In this document: positions 12,131 through 24,703 of the stretch, in pieces | How positions within the stretch are numbered: position 1 is the first letter of the stretch | Layout of the letters: every line of letters begins with the position of its first letter | Source of the DNA: Triticum aestivum | Taxonomy: Eukaryota; Streptophyta; Magnoliopsida; Poales; Poaceae | Assembly (NCBI RefSeq): GCF_018294505.1 | Contig: NC_057809.1 | Span: forward strand, 414,818,104-414,882,103 | DNA length: 64,000 nt | Direction of reading: 5' to 3' | Notes under the pieces: generated by a model | The model's input: the letters and a program-made list of their open reading frames with translations, nothing else | What the model was told of the DNA's origin: nothing | Databases searched by the model: none | Position numbers and translations under genes: made by a program

Positions 12131-13648
12131 CTAGCTCTGGACCAGCCAGGCTGTCGTCTGTGGGGTAGACCGCACTTGTTTGATAGTGTCCGGGGGCTTG
12201 ACTGTCGGGGTAATGTTCGGTTTGACAAGGCCACCCTGTGCTTCAGATGCGAGAGCCGCGGTATGCTCCTTAGTACGGAGGGAGCGCTCCATGTTCCCAT
12301 TGACTGTAATAACGCCGCGAGGTCCAAGCATTTTGAGCTTTAGGTAAGCATAATGCGGGACCGCGTTGAACCGGGTGAAGGTGGTCCTTTCGAGCAGTGC
12401 GTGATAACCGCTACGAAAAGGGACGACGTCAAGATCAACTCTTCGCTTCGGAAGTTGTCCGGCGAACCGAAGACCACTTCCAATGTTACTGAGCCCGTGC
12501 AGTGGGCTTCAACGCCCAGTATGACTCCTTTGAAGGTGGTTTTGGTGGGCTTGATTCTTGACTGATCAATGCCCATTTTGCGGACAGTTTCCTGGTAAAG
12601 CAAGTTAAGACTGCTACTGTCGTTCATAAGGACGCGCGTGAGGTGGAATCCGTTGATAATTGGATCGAGGACCAATATTGTCGAGCCCCCGTGACGGATG
12701 CTGGTCGGATGGTCTCTGCAATCAGAAGTGATCGGACCGGCTGACCATGGGTTAAATTTTGGGGCGACTGGCTCTATGGCATAAATGTCCCATAGTGCGC
12801 ACTTGCACTCCCTTTTGGGTATATGTGTAGCGTATATCATATTCACCATTTTTACCTCGGGGGGAAATTTCTTCTGTCCCCCTGTGTTCAATGGGCGAGG
12901 CTCTTCATCATCATCCTCGCTGGGGCAGCCCCTTCCCCTTATGTCCTGTGTTTAGATTGCCGGCTTTTTTAAAGATCCAACAATTCCTGTTGGTACGATT
13001 AGCAGGCTTATCAGGGGTGCCATGAATCTGGCAGGGCTGATCGAGTATTCTGTCCAAACTAGATGGACCATCCTTATTTCCTTTGAATGGCTTCTTCCGC
13101 TGACTGGGTTCGGAGCCACTGAATCCAGCGTTAACCATCGTGTCTTCAGTATCTTCGTTATTGCTTTGACGCTTGTGTCTGTTGCGTCGTGGCTTGCCAT
13201 TGCCATCCCTGGCTTCGGAGGTGCCAGGGTCGCTGGTGTTGTTGCTTCTGCGAGCTAGCCAGCTATTCTCTCATGCGCAAAAGTGGGTCATAAGTGTGGT
13301 GAGGGCTGCCATGAACTTCGGTTTTTCTTGGCCGAGGTGTCGGGCGAGCCACTCATCTCGGACGTTGTGTTTAAAGGCCGCGAGGGCTTCGGCGTCCGGA
13401 CAACCCACAATTTGGTTCTTTTTAATTAAGAACCCGGTCCATAGCTTCTGGGCTGATTCTCCGGGTTGCTGGACTATGTGACTAAGATCATCAGCGTCTG
13501 GAGGCCGAATATAGGTTCCTTGGAAGTTGTCTCTAAAGGCATCCTCCAAGTCTTCCTAGCTGCCAATAGAGTTTTCTGGGAGGCTATTTAACCAGTGCCA
13601 TGCTGGTCCCTTTAATTTTAATAGGAGGTATTTGGTGGCATGGAGATC
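12131..13648 (-). pseudogene. Element 1 gag C-terminal part and protease
   Basis: Read right to left, this continues the gag frame interrupted by Angela. 13549-13271 encodes a retrotransposon capsid segment (QQPGESAQKLWTGFLIKKNQ) with a stop before it near 13560. Next, 12891-12340 encodes a retropepsin-like domain whose active-site region is LMNDSSSLNLLY, where element 2 has LMDGGSGLNLIY. The tail (12331-12131) matches the protease-RT linker of element 2 (KLKMLGPRGVITV against KLKLPGPNGIITL) and then ends. The catalytic Asp-Gly pair is altered and several stops interrupt the frame, so the protein is not functional. No RT follows. Confidence 0.65.
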
Positions 13649-15384
13649 TGTTGGGTAACGTAGTAATTTCAAAAAAAAACCTACGCACATGCAAGATCAT
13701 GGTGATGCATAGCAACGAGAGGGGAGAGTGTCGTCTACATACCTTCGTAGACCGTAAGCTGAAGTGTTATGACAAGGCGGTTGATGTAGTCGTACGTCTT
13801 CACGATCGACCGATCCTCGGTACCGAACGTACGGCACCTCCGCGTCCAGCACGCGTTCAGCTCGGTGACGTCCCGCGAACTCACGATCCAGTAGAGCTTC
13901 CGGGAAGAGCTTCCTCAGCACGACAGCGTGGTGACGGTGTTGATGAAGCTATCGACGCAGGGCTTCGCCTAAGCACCGCTAAGATATGACCGAGGTGGAT
14001 TATGGTGGAGGGGGCACTGCACACGGCTAAAAGATCAATGATAAATTGTTGTGTCTATGAGGTGCCCCCTTCCCCCGTATATAAAGGAGCTAGGGGGGAG
14101 GCGGTCGGCCAAGGAGGAGGGCGCGCCAAGGGGGGAGTCCAACTCCCACCGGGAGTAGGACTCCTTCTTTCGTAGTAGGAGTAGGAAGGAGGGAGGGAAG
14201 GAGAGAGGAGGAAGGAAAGGGGGGCGCACCCCCCCCCTCCTTGTCCAATTCGGACTAGAGGGGGAGGGGGCACACAGCCAACGCTGGCCGCCCCTCCTCT
14301 TCTCCACTAAGGCCCAATAGGCCCAATATACTCCCCGGGGGGTTCCGGTAACCCCCCGGTACTCCGGTATATGTCTGAAACCTCCTGGAACACTTCCGGT
14401 GTCCGAACATAGTCGTACAATATATTGATTTTTACATCTCGACCATTTTGAGACTCCTCGTCATGTCCGTGATCATATCCGGGACTCCGATCTACCTTCG
14501 GTACATCAAAACACAAAAACTCATAATACCGATCGTCACAGAACTTTAAGCGTGCGGACCCTACGGGTTCGAGAACTATGTAGACATGACCGAGACACAT
14601 CTTCAGTCAATAACCAATAGTGAAACCTGGATGCTCATATTGGTTCCTACATATTCTACGAAGATCTTTACCGGTCGAACCGCATAACAACATACGTTGT
14701 TCCCTTTGTCATCGGTATGTTACTTGCCCGAGATTTGATCGTCGGTATCTCAATACCTAGTTAAACCTCGTTACCGACAAGTCTCTTTACTCATTCCGTA
14801 ATGCATCATCCCATAACTAACTCATTAGTCACATTGCTTGCAAGGCTTGTAGTGATGTGCATTACCGAGAGGGCCCAAAGATGCCTCTCCGACAATCGGA
14901 GTGACAAATCCTATTCTCGATCTATGTCAACACAACGAACACCATCGGAGACACCTGTAGAGCACCTTTATAATCACCCAGTTACGTTGTGACGTCTGGT
15001 AGCACACAAAGTGTTCTTCCGGTAATCGAGAGTTGCATAATCTCATAGTCATAGGAACATGTATAAGTCATGAAGAAAGCAATAGAGTAAACTAAACGAT
15101 CAAGTGCTAAGCTAACGGAATGGGTCATGTCAATCACATCATTCTCCTAATGATGTGATCCCATTGATCAAATGAAAACTCATGTCTATGGCTAGGAAAC
15201 TCAACCATCTTTGGTCAACGAGCTAGTCAAGTAGAGGCATACTAGTGACACTATGTTTGTCTATGTATTCACACGCGTATTATGTTTCCGGTTAATACAA
15301 TTCTACCATGAATAATAAACATTTATCATGATATGAGGAAATAAATAATAACTTCATTATTGCCTCTAGGGCATATTTCCCTCA
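13649..15384 (-). repeat. 3' LTR of the Angela-type element
   Basis: The 1736 bp LTR is bounded TG...CA. It is followed on its inner side by GTCTCCCACTTG, the reverse complement of a CAAGTGGGAGAC polypurine tract, which marks this copy as the 3' LTR. It is GC-rich with pyrimidine and G runs at 14090-14310. Confidence 0.9.
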
Positions 15385-15417
15385 GTCTCCCACTTGCACT
15401 AGAGTCAATAATCTAGA

Positions 15418-15933
15418 TTACACAGTAATGATTCTAAGACCCATGGAGTCTTGGTGCTGATCATGTTTAGCTCGTGGAAGAGACTTAGTCAACGGGTCTG
15501 CAACATTCAGATCCGTATGTATCTTGCAAATCTCTATGTCTCCCACTCGGACTTGATCCCGGATGGAATTGAAGCGTCTCTTGATGTGCTTGGTTCTTTT
15601 GTGAAATCTGGATTCCTTTGCCAAGGCAATTGCACCAGTATTGTCACAAAAGATTTTCATTGGACCCGATGCACTAGGTATGACACCTAGATCGGATATG
15701 AACTCCTTCATCTAGACTCCTTCATTTTCTGCTTCTGAAGCAGCTATGTACTTCGCTTCACACGTAGATCCCGCCTCGACGCTTTGTTTAGAACTGCTCC
15801 AACTTATAGCTCCACCGTTCAATATAAACACGTATCCGGTTTGCGATTTAGAATCATCCGGATTAGTATCACAGCTTACATCGACGTAACCATTTACGAT
15901 GAGCTCTTTGTCACCTCCATAAATGAGAAACAT
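15418..15933 (-). pseudogene. Copia RNase H of the Angela-type element
   Basis: Two adjoining segments encode the end of the Copia polyprotein. The first (15933-15712) contains YVDVSCDTNPDDSKSQTGYV, the Asp-rich start of the Ty1/Copia RNase H, with SVEAGSTCEAKYIAASEA. The second (15711-15418) has the IFCDNTGAIALAKE and HKRTKHI motifs and ends near a conserved ADPLTKSLP. A stop separates them at about 15712. Confidence 0.8.
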
Positions 15934-15978
15934 ATCCTTAGTCCTTTTCAGGAATTTCAGGATGTTCTTGACCGTTGT

Positions 15979-17010
15979 CTAGTGATCCACTCCTGGATTA
16001 CTTTGGTACCTCCCTGCTAAACTAATAGCAAGGCACACATCAGGTCTGGTACACAACATTGCATACATGATAGAGCCTATGGCTGAAGCATAGGGAACAC
16101 TTTTCATTTTCTCTCTATCTTCTGCAGTGGTCGGGCATTGAGTCTTACTCAACTTCATACCTTGTAACACAGGCAAGAACCCTTTCTTTGCTTGATCCAT
16201 TTTGAACTTCTTCAAAACTTTATCAAGGTATGTGCTTTGTGAAAGTCCAATTAAGCCTCTTGGTCTATCTCTATAGATCTTGATGCCCAATATACAAGCA
16301 GCTTCTCCGAGGTCTTTCATTGAAAAAATCTTATTCAAGTATCCTTTTATGTTATCCAGAAAATCTATATCATTTCCAATCAACAATATGTCATCCACAT
16401 ATAATATTAGAAATGCTACAGAGCTCCCACTCACTTTCTTGTAAATACAGGCTTCTTCAAAAGTCTGTATAAAACCCTATGCTTTGATCACACTATCAAA
16501 ACGTTTATTCCAACTCCAAGAGGCTTGCACCAATCCATAAATGGATCGCTGGAGCTTGCACACTTTGTCAGCACCCTTTGGATCGACAAAACCTTCTGGT
16601 TGCATCATATACAACTCTTCTTCCAGAAATCCATTCATGAATGCAGTTTTGACACCCATTTTCCAAATTTCATCATCATAAAATGCTGCAATTGCTAACA
16701 TGATTCGGACAAACTTAAGCATCGCTACGGGTGAGAAAGTCTCATCATAGTCAACCGCTTGAACTTGTCGAGAACTTTTCGCAACAAGTCGAGCTTTGTA
16801 GACAGTAACATTACTGTTAGCGTCAGTCTTCTTCTTGAAGATCCATTTATTCTCGATGGCTTGACGATCATCGGGCAAGTCAACCAAAGTCCACACTTTG
16901 TTCTTGTACATGGATCCCATCTCAGATTTTATGGCCTCAAGCCATTTTCCGGAATCTGGGCTCACCATCGCTTCTTCATAGTTCGTAGGTTCGTCATGGT
17001 AAAGTAACAT
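15979..17010 (-). pseudogene. Copia reverse transcriptase of the Angela-type element
   Basis: Residues MVSPDSGKWLEAIKSEMGSM, ENKWIFKKK and GVKTAFMNGFLEEELYM, then YVDDILLIGND, are canonical Ty1/Copia RT motifs including the catalytic YVDD. The frame is split at about 16435-16476 (stop or shift), and a second stop follows near 15979 before RNase H. In an intact copy this enzyme would copy the element RNA in virus-like particles; here it cannot be made as one chain. Confidence 0.85.
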
Positions 17011-17403
17011 GACTTCCAGAACAGGATTACGGTACCACTCTGGTGCGGATCTTACTCTGGTTTACCTATGAGGTTTGGTAGTAACTTGATCTGAAGTTTC
17101 ATGATCATCATCATTAGCTTCCTCACTAATTGGTGTAGGTGTCACAGGAACCGGTTTCTGTGATGAACTACTTTCCAATAAGGGAGCGGGTATAGTTACC
17201 TCATCAAGTTCTACTTTCCTCCCACTCACTTCTTACGAGAGAAACTCCTTCTCTAGAAAGGATCCATTTTTAGCAACAAATGTATTGCCTTCGGATTTGT
17301 GATAGAAGGTGTACCCAATAGTTTCCTTTGGGTATCCTATGAAGACACATTTCTCCGATTTGGGTTCGAGCTTATCATGTTGAAGCTTTTTCACATAAGC
17401 ATC

Positions 17404-18597
17404 TCAGCCCCAAACTTTAAGAAATGACAACTTTGGTTTCTTGCCAAACCACAGTTCATAAGGCGTCGTCTCAACGGATTTCGATGGTGCCCTATTTAAC
17501 ATGAATGCAGCAGTCTCTAAAGCATAACCCCAAAACGATAGCGGTAAATATGTAGAAGACATCATAGATCGCACCATATCTAGTAAAGTACGATTACGAC
17601 GTTCGGACACACCATTACGTTGTGGTGTTCTGGGTGGCGTGAGTTGTGAAACTATTCCGCATTGTTTCAAATGTAGAACAAACTCATAACTCAAATATTC
17701 TCCTCCACGATCAGATCGTAGAAACTTTATTTTCTTGTTACGATGATTTTCCACTTCACTTTGAAATTCTTTGAACTTTTCAAATGTTTCAGACTTATGT
17801 TTCATTAAGTAGATATACCCATATCTGCTCAAATCATCTGTGAAGGTGAGAAAATAACGATACCCACCGCGAGCCTCAATATTCATTGGACCACATACAT
17901 CGGTATGTATGATTTCCAACAAATCTGTTGCTCGCTCCATAGTTCCGGAGAACTGTGTTTTAGTAATCTTGCCCATGAGGCATGGTTCGCAAGTACCAAG
18001 TGATTCATAATCAAGTGATTCCAAAAGTCCATCAAAATGGAGTTTCTTCATGCGCTTTACACCAATATGACCTAAACGACAGTGCCACAAATAAGTTGCA
18101 CTATCATTATCAACTCTGCATCTTTTGGCTTCAACATTATGAATATGTGTATTACTACTATCAAGATTTAACACAAATAGACCACTCTTCAAGGGTGCAT
18201 GACCATAAAAGATATTATTCATATAAATAGAACAACCATTATTCTTAGATTTAAATGAGTAACTGTCTTGCATCAAACAAGATCCAAATATAATGTTCAT
18301 GCTTAACGCTGGCACCAAATAACAATTATTCAGGTCTAAAATTAACCCCGAAGGTAGATGTAGAGGTAGCGTGCCGACGGCGATCACGTCGACTTTGGAA
18401 CCATTTCCCACACGCATCGTCACCTCGTCCTTAACCAATCTTCGCTCAATCCGTAGTCCCTGTTTCGAGTTGCAAATATTAGCAACAGAACCAGTATCAA
18501 ATACCCAGGTGCTACTGCGAGCTCTAGTAAGGTACACATCAATAACATGTATATCACATATACCTTTGTTCACTTTGCCATCCTTCTTATCCGCCAA
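17404..18597 (-). pseudogene. Copia protease and integrase of the Angela-type element
   Basis: A 397-codon frame. Near the start is the protease region (WVFDTGSVANICNS; the catalytic motif DTG is intact). In the middle is the GAG-pre-integrase zinc-binding region (HCRLGHIGVKRMKKL, CEPCLMGK). The integrase core follows, with D in HTDVCGP, D in LRSDRGGEY and NGVSERRNRTLLDM supplying the DDE residues. The sequence breaks at about 17404, where the integrase C-terminus continues out of frame (17403-17011). This is the best preserved domain of the element. Confidence 0.85.
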
Positions 18598-19401
18598 ATA
18601 CTTGGGGCAGTTCCACTTCCAGTGACTAGTCTGTTTGTAGTAGAAGCACTCAGTCTCAGGCTTAGGTCCAGACTTGGGTTTCTTCTCCTGAGCAGCAACT
18701 TGTTTGCCGTTCTTTTTGAAGTTCCCTTCTTCTTCCCTTTACCCTTTTTCTTGAAACTGGTGGTCTTGTTGACCATCAACACTTGATGCTCCTTCTTGAT
18801 TTCTACCTCCGCAGCCTTTAGCGTTGCGAAGAGCTCGGGAATTGTCTTATCCATCGCTTGCATATTATAGTTCATCACGAAGCTCTTGTAGCTTGGTGGC
18901 AGTGATTGAAGAACTCTGTCAATGACACTATCAACAGGAAGATTAACTCCCAGTTGAGTCAAGTGATTATGGTACCCAGACATTCTGAGTATATGTTCAC
19001 TGACAGTACAATACTCCTCCATCTTGCAGCTGTAGAACTTATTGGAGACTTCATATCTCTCAATCCGGGCATTTGCTTGAAATATTAACTTGAACTCCTG
19101 GACATCTCATATGCTCCATGACGTTCAAAACGCATAGAAGTCCCGGTTCTAAGCCGTAAAGCATGGCACACTGAACTATCGAGTAGTCATCAGCTTTGCT
19201 CTGCCAGATGTTCTTAACGCCATCAGCAGCATCTGCAGCAGGCCTGGCACCCAGCGGTGCTTCTAGGACGTAATTCTTCTGTGCAACAATGAGGATAATC
19301 CTCAAATTACGGACCCAGACCGTGTAATTGCTACCATCATCTTTCAACTTTGCTTTCTCAAGGAATGCATTAAAATTCAATGGAAAAACAGCACGGGCCA
19401 T
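18570..19401 (-). pseudogene. Copia gag of the Angela-type element
   Basis: The start at 19401 gives MARAVFPLNFNAFLEKAKL followed by GSNYTVWVRNLRIIL, the conserved start of Angela/BARE gag. A frame change near 19060 separates it from the second half (19022-18570), which has EEYCTVSEHILRMSGY, LPPSYKSFVMNY and a lysine-rich FKKKGKGKKKG stretch. A degenerate CCHC knuckle follows, read in a shifted frame. Nucleocapsid function is lost. Confidence 0.8.
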
Positions 19402-20622
19402 CTATCTACAACAACAGAGCCAAGCAAAATACTATCACGTACTAAGTTCATGATAAATTTAAGTTCAATTAATCATATTACTTAAGAACTCCCACTTAGA
19501 TAGATATCCCTCTAATCAGCTAAGTGATCACGTGATCCAAATCAACTAAACCATAATCGATCATCACGCGAAATGGAGTAGTTTTCAATGGTGAACATCA
19601 CTATGTTGATCATATCTACTATGTAATTCACGCTCGACCTTTCGGTCTCAGTGTTCCGAGGCCATATCTGCATATGCTAGGCTCGTCAAGTTTAACTCGA
19701 GTATTCTGCGTGTGCAAAACTGGCTTGCACCTGTTGTATAAGAACGTTGAGCTTATCACACCCGATCATCACGTGGTGTCTCGGCACGATGATCTTTTGC
19801 AACGGTGCATACTCAGGGAGAACACTTGTACCTTGAAATTTTTAGTGAGAGATCATCTTATAATGCTACCGTCAATCAAAGCAGAATAAGATGCATAAAG
19901 GATAAACATCACATGCAATCAATATAAGTGATATGATATGGCCATCATCATCTTGTGCCTTTTGATCTCCATCTCCAAAGCACCGTCATGATCACCATCG
20001 TCACCGGCGCGACACCTTGATTTCCACTGTAGCATCGTTGTCGTCTCGCCAACTATTGCTTCTACGACTATCGCTACCGCTTAGTGATAAAGTAAAGCAA
20101 TTACATGGCTATTGCATTTCATACAATAAAGCGACAACCATATGGCTCCTGCCAGTTGCCGATAACTCTGTTACAAAACATGATCATCTCATAAAATAAA
20201 ATATAGCATCATGCCTTGACCATATCACATCACAACATGCCCTGCAAAAACAAGTTAGACGTCCTCTACTTTGTTGTTGCAAGTTTTACATGGCTGCTAC
20301 GGGCTGAGAAAGAACCGTTCTTACCTACCCATCAAAACCACAACGATAGGTCGTCAAGTTAGTGATGTTTTAACCTTCAACAAGGACCGGGCGCAATCAC
20401 ACTCGGTTCAACTAAAGTTGGAAAAACTGACACCCAACAGCCACCTGTGTGCAAAGCACGTCGGTAGAACCAGTCTCGCGTAAGCGTACGTGTAATGTCG
20501 GTCCGGGCCGCTTCATCCAACAATACCGCCGAACCAAAGTATGACATGCTGGTAAGCAGTATGACTTATATCGCCCACAACTCACTTGTGTTCTACTCGT
20601 GCATATGACATCTACGCATAAA

Positions 20623-20638
20623 CCTGGCTCGGATGCCA
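20623..20638 (-). other. Primer binding site of the Angela-type element
   Basis: On the minus strand TGGCATCCGAGCCAGG follows the 5' LTR after one base. It resembles the initiator Met-tRNA PBS (TGGTATCAGAGCC) with two substitutions. Confidence 0.7.
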
Positions 20639-20639
20639 C

Positions 20640-22380
20640 TGTTGGCTAACGTAGTAATTTCAAAACAATTCCTACGCACACGCAAGATCATGGTGATGCA
20701 TAGCAACGAGAGGGGAGAGTGTTGTCTACATACCCTCATAGACCATAAGCGGAAGCGCTATGACAACGTGGTTGATGTAGTCGTATGTCTTCATGATCGA
20801 CCGATCCTCAGTACCGAACGTATGGCACCTCCGCGTTCAGCACATGTTCAGCTCGGTGATGTCCCGCGAACTCACGATCCAGTAGAGATTCCGAGAAGAG
20901 CTTCGTCAGCACGACGGCATGGTGACGGTGTTGATGAAGCTACCGACGCAGGGCTTCGCCTAAGCACCGCTACGATATGACCGAGGTGGATTATGGTGGA
21001 GGGGGGCACCACACACGGCTAAAAGATCAATGATCAATTGTTGTGTCTATGAGGTGCCCCCTGCCCCCGTATATAAAGGAGCTAGGGGGGAGGCGGCCGG
21101 CCAAGGAGGAGGGCGTGCCAAGGGGGGAGTCCTACTCCCACCGGGAGTAGGACTCCTTCTTTCCTAGTAGGAGTAGGAGAAGGGGGGAGGGAAGGAGAGA
21201 GGAGGAAGGAAAGGGGGGCGCACCCCCCCCCCTCCTTGTCCAATTCGGACTAGAGGGGAAGGGGCGTGCAGCCTGCCCTGGCCGCCCCTCCTCTTCTCCA
21301 CTAAGGCCCAATAGGCCCAATATACTCCCCGAGGGGTTCCGGTAACCCCCCCGGTACTCCGGTATATGTCTGAAACCTCCCGGAACACTTCCGGTGTCCG
21401 AACATAGTCGTACAATATATTGATTTTTACATCTCGACCATTTCGAGACTCCTCGTCATGTCCGTGATCATATCCAGGACTCCGAACTACCTTCGGTACA
21501 TCAAAACACAAAAACTCATAATACCAATCGTCACAGAACTTTAAGCGTGCGGACCCTACGGGTTCGAGAACTATGTAGACATGACCGAGACACGTCTCCG
21601 GTCAATAAACAATAGCGAAACCTGGATGCTCATATTGGTTCCTACATATTCTATGAAGATCTTTATCGATCAAACTGTATAACAACATACATTGCTCCCT
21701 TTGTCATCGATATGTTACTTGCCCGAGATTCGATCGGCGGTATCTCAATACCTAGTTCAATCTTGTTACCGGCAAGTCTCTTTACTCATTCTGTAATGCA
21801 TCATCCCATAACTAACTCATTAGTCACACTGCTTGCAAGGCTTGTAGTGATGTGCATTACCGAGAGGGCCCAAAGATACCTCTCGGACAATCAAAGTGAC
21901 AAATCCTATTCTCAATATATGTCAACTCAACGAACACCATCAGAGACACCTGTAGAGCACCTTTATAATCACCCAGTTATGTTATGACATTTGGTAGCAC
22001 ACAAAGTGTTCTTCCGGTAATCGGGAGTTGCATAATCTCGTAGTCATAGGAACATGTATAAGTCATGAAGAAAGCAATAGGAGTAAACTAAACGATCAAG
22101 TGCTAAGCTCACGGAATGGGTCATGTCAATCACATCATTCTCCTAATGATGTGATCCCATTGACCAAATGAAAACTCATGTCTATGGCTAGGAAACTCAG
22201 CCATCTTTGATCAATGAGCTAGTCAAGTAGAGGCATACTAGTCACACTATGTTTGTCTAGGTATTCACACATGTATTATGTTTCCGGTTAATACAATTCT
22301 AGCATGAATAATAAACATTTATCATGATATGAGGAAATAAATAATAACTTTATTATTGCCTCTAGGGCATATTTCCTTCA
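20640..22380 (-). repeat. 5' LTR of the Angela-type element
   Basis: The 1741 bp LTR is the partner of 13649-15384, with the primer binding site adjoining its inner end. In the blocks I compared, most differences from its partner are C/T or G/A transitions, as expected from decay of methylated cytosines. Confidence 0.9.
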
Positions 22381-24221
22381 AGATCATCACCGCGGGCCAT
22401 GTGAATATGGAGAAGAAAATCTTCGATCCAAAATGCGGGATCTGTAGTACCATCATATGATTCGATGTTCATGGGTTTAAACCCTTCAGGGAACTGGTGC
22501 TCCATCACCTCATCGGTGAAGCATAAGGGGTGTGCGGTGCCTCTATATCGGGAGATGTCGCGGCGCAGTTCGGATGAAGTCTGAATGCGGTTTTCGGCCC
22601 GGGTGTGGTCGTGCCAGTCGCGCCAGGTCTGATGGTCGTCCTCTCGTGCTGGAGCATGCCCCCTTGACCCATAGATTGATCTTGTCTGACCGGCTCTATT
22701 GTCCAGGTCCTTTCGTAGGTCATAGGTATAGCCCGGGGCCACTGCCTCCCTGCCTCGACGGCGGGGTGGCGCAGGCTGGTGTTCGGCGTAAGTGGACGGT
22801 CTGTCCCGTCCATGCGGTGGTCGGTCAGGTTCGTCAGCAGGTTTATACTTTGGTGGTATTGGCGCAAGGGCCTCGTCGTCGAATTGTGGTAGCAGCTTGC
22901 GCCTCGGGTAGCTCTTTGTTGGGCGCTCGAGGCTGTATTCCTCGGCTGCCAAAACTTTAGTCCATCTGTCATTGAGCGTATCCTGATCGGCTTGGAGTTG
23001 TTGTTGCTTCTTTTTTAGTCTTCTCACAGTGGCGATTAGCCAGCGCTTAAAGCGCTCTTGTTCGAGGGGTTCCTCTAGCACGATGAAGTCTTCGTCACCG
23101 AGGCTCACATTCTCTCCGGAGATCGGTAGGTAGTTACTATCCTCCGGGTCTTCGTTCCCGACAGGATCGTCAGGGTTAACTTGCCCATCCTCCCAATCAA
23201 CATGTTCGGATGTTGACTCGCAGGGGCTTTGGGGTCTTCGGCATTCTCCAGAGTGTTATTGTCTTCGGTGTCGGTATTGCTATCTTTTTCGCAACGCGAT
23301 TTTGAGCGGCGCCGCTGATGTCGACGCTTTGGAGGTGCTTCAGCAGGCTTGTCCTCAACCGTATCCTTCTTGCCGTCGTCGTCATCCTCTTTGGGTGTGT
23401 CTACCATGTACACATCGTATGTGGAGGTTGCCATCCAACGTCCGGTAAACGGGGGGTCTTGGCCTTGTTCGTCTCTGGCATCGTTGTCCATGCCGTCGAT
23501 GTCTTCGGAGGTTTAATCCAGCATGTCGGTTAAGTATTCGACAATGGCTATGAAGTGGGTGGTGGGTGGGATGTAAAATTCCCCACTCTGAACCCCTAGT
23601 CCGGGCTGGGCGTAATTTGGAAGCGATTCCTCTGTAATGGCGAGGGATCGCATTAAGTCTAGAGCATCGTTTAGGAGCGAGGTTTGGACAGGGAAGCGAG
23701 AGTTCATGGGGGCAGCAGGGGTGAGAGCCTCCTGGCCACGCTCGCTTGATGCGGACCTCGAGAATTAAGATCTGGAGTTCGAGGGGGAGTCCGGCACTTT
23801 AGCGACAAGGGGAGCCCGGTTCGTCTTCATGTTTGCCGATGGTGCGGTCCCCTCCAGATCTCCGATAGCAAGTTCCATAATTGCAGGGTGTCTGGCGGGC
23901 TCTAAGCTCCCGTCTTCGGACCTGGTAGCCTGCTCTGGATCTAAGGCCAGAGCGGCGGTCGGGGCGCGAACCCTTTGAAGATCAAGTCTCCTCGGAGATC
24001 AGCGATGTAGTTCAGATTTTTGAAACTGATTTGATGACCAGGGACGTAGCTATCGATCTGCTCAAGATGGCCAGTTGAGTTGGCACGCAGTGCGAAGCCG
24101 CCGAATACAAAATTTTGGCCAGGGAGAAAAGTCTCCCCGGAGACGGCATCGTTGTAGATGATAGAACGATCCATCGAACCTTCTGTCGACAGCACAGAGG
24201 AACTCTTAATGAAAGCACCAA
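22381..24221 (-). pseudogene. Element 1 leader and gag N-terminal part
   Basis: Between the 5' LTR and the Angela insertion the minus strand encodes gag-like pieces. At 23491-23105 there is an acidic then basic segment (PPKRRHQRRRSKSRCEKD). At 23108-22381 there is a longer frame starting MSLGDEDFIVLEEPLEQERF with a coiled RLKKKQQQLQADQDTL stretch and ending GTTDPAFWIEDFLLHIHMAR, the start of the retrotransposon gag capsid domain. The capsid continues on the other side of Angela at 13648. Further upstream (24306-23941, 23707-23513) the frame is interrupted by stops. Confidence 0.65.
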
Positions 24222-24693
24222 TTTCGGTGTCAAAACCGGCCGATCTCGGGTAGGGGGTCCCGAACTGTGCGTCTGAGGATAGAAGGTAACAGGAGGCAGG
24301 CGACATGATGTTTACCCAGGTTCGGGCCCTCTTGATGGAGATAATACCCTACTTCCTGCTTGATTGACTTTGATGAGTATAGGGGTTACAAGAGTTGATC
24401 TACCTCGAGATCGTAATGGCTAAACTCTAGATGTCTAGCCTATCTGATTATGATTGCCTCTATGGACTAAACCCTCCGGTTTATATAGACACCGAAGGGA
24501 TCTAGGGTTGTACAGAGTCGGTTTACAGAGAAAGGAATCTTCACATCCAAACGCCAAGCTTGCCATCCACGTAAAGGAGAGTCCCATCCGGACACGGGGG
24601 AAGGCCTTCGATCTTGTATCTTCTTGGCCCATCAGTCCGGCCCATATCACATAGCCCGGACGCCCGGGGACCCCCTAATCCGGGACTCCCTCA
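24222..24693 (-). repeat. 5' LTR of element 1
   Basis: The 472 bp LTR is clearly related to the element 2 LTRs (shared GTGTCAAAACCG, TCGGGTAGGGGGTCCCGAACTG, CAGGTTCGGGCCCTCTTGATGG split across the block) but much diverged. Its outer end CTCCCTCA at 24693 is intact, while the inner TG is mutated to TT. A TATA-like TTTATATA lies near 24480. Confidence 0.8.
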
Positions 24694-24703
24694 CCAGGAT
24701 CCC

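Larger units (their letters stand above)
13649..22380 (-). mobile_element. Full-length Angela/BARE-type Copia retrotransposon
   Basis: An 8732 bp minus-strand Copia element with two LTRs (13649-15384, 20640-22380) and a perfect 5 bp TSD AGATC (13644-13648, 22381-22385). The LTR terminus (minus strand, about TGAAGGAAATATGCCCTAG) is that of the abundant wheat Angela/WIS/BARE-1 group. Gag, protease-integrase, RT and RNase H follow in Copia order but are broken by frameshifts and stops. By eye, the first ~350 bp of the two LTRs differ at about 30 sites, mostly transitions, so the insertion is old. It sits inside the gag frame of element 1, which resumes on both sides. Confidence 0.92.
7024..24693 (-). 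mobile_element. Element 1: degenerate Tat-type Gypsy lacking RT/RH/IN
   Basis: A minus-strand Gypsy element with its 5' LTR at 24222-24693, gag and protease leftwards (24221-22381 and 13648-12131), and an antisense-strand ORF at the far end (7024-10155). Element 2 is related in layout and sequence. Between the protease and the antisense ORF, element 2 has about 3 kb coding for RT, RNase H and integrase; element 1 has only about 1 kb of unrecognised sequence. It is therefore internally deleted or of a non-autonomous type. It carries a hAT-like insertion (10753-11437) and Angela (13649-22380). Its left end and 3' LTR are cut off by the insertion at 7023. Family probably Fatima/Laura-like, unverified. 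Confidence 0.7.
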
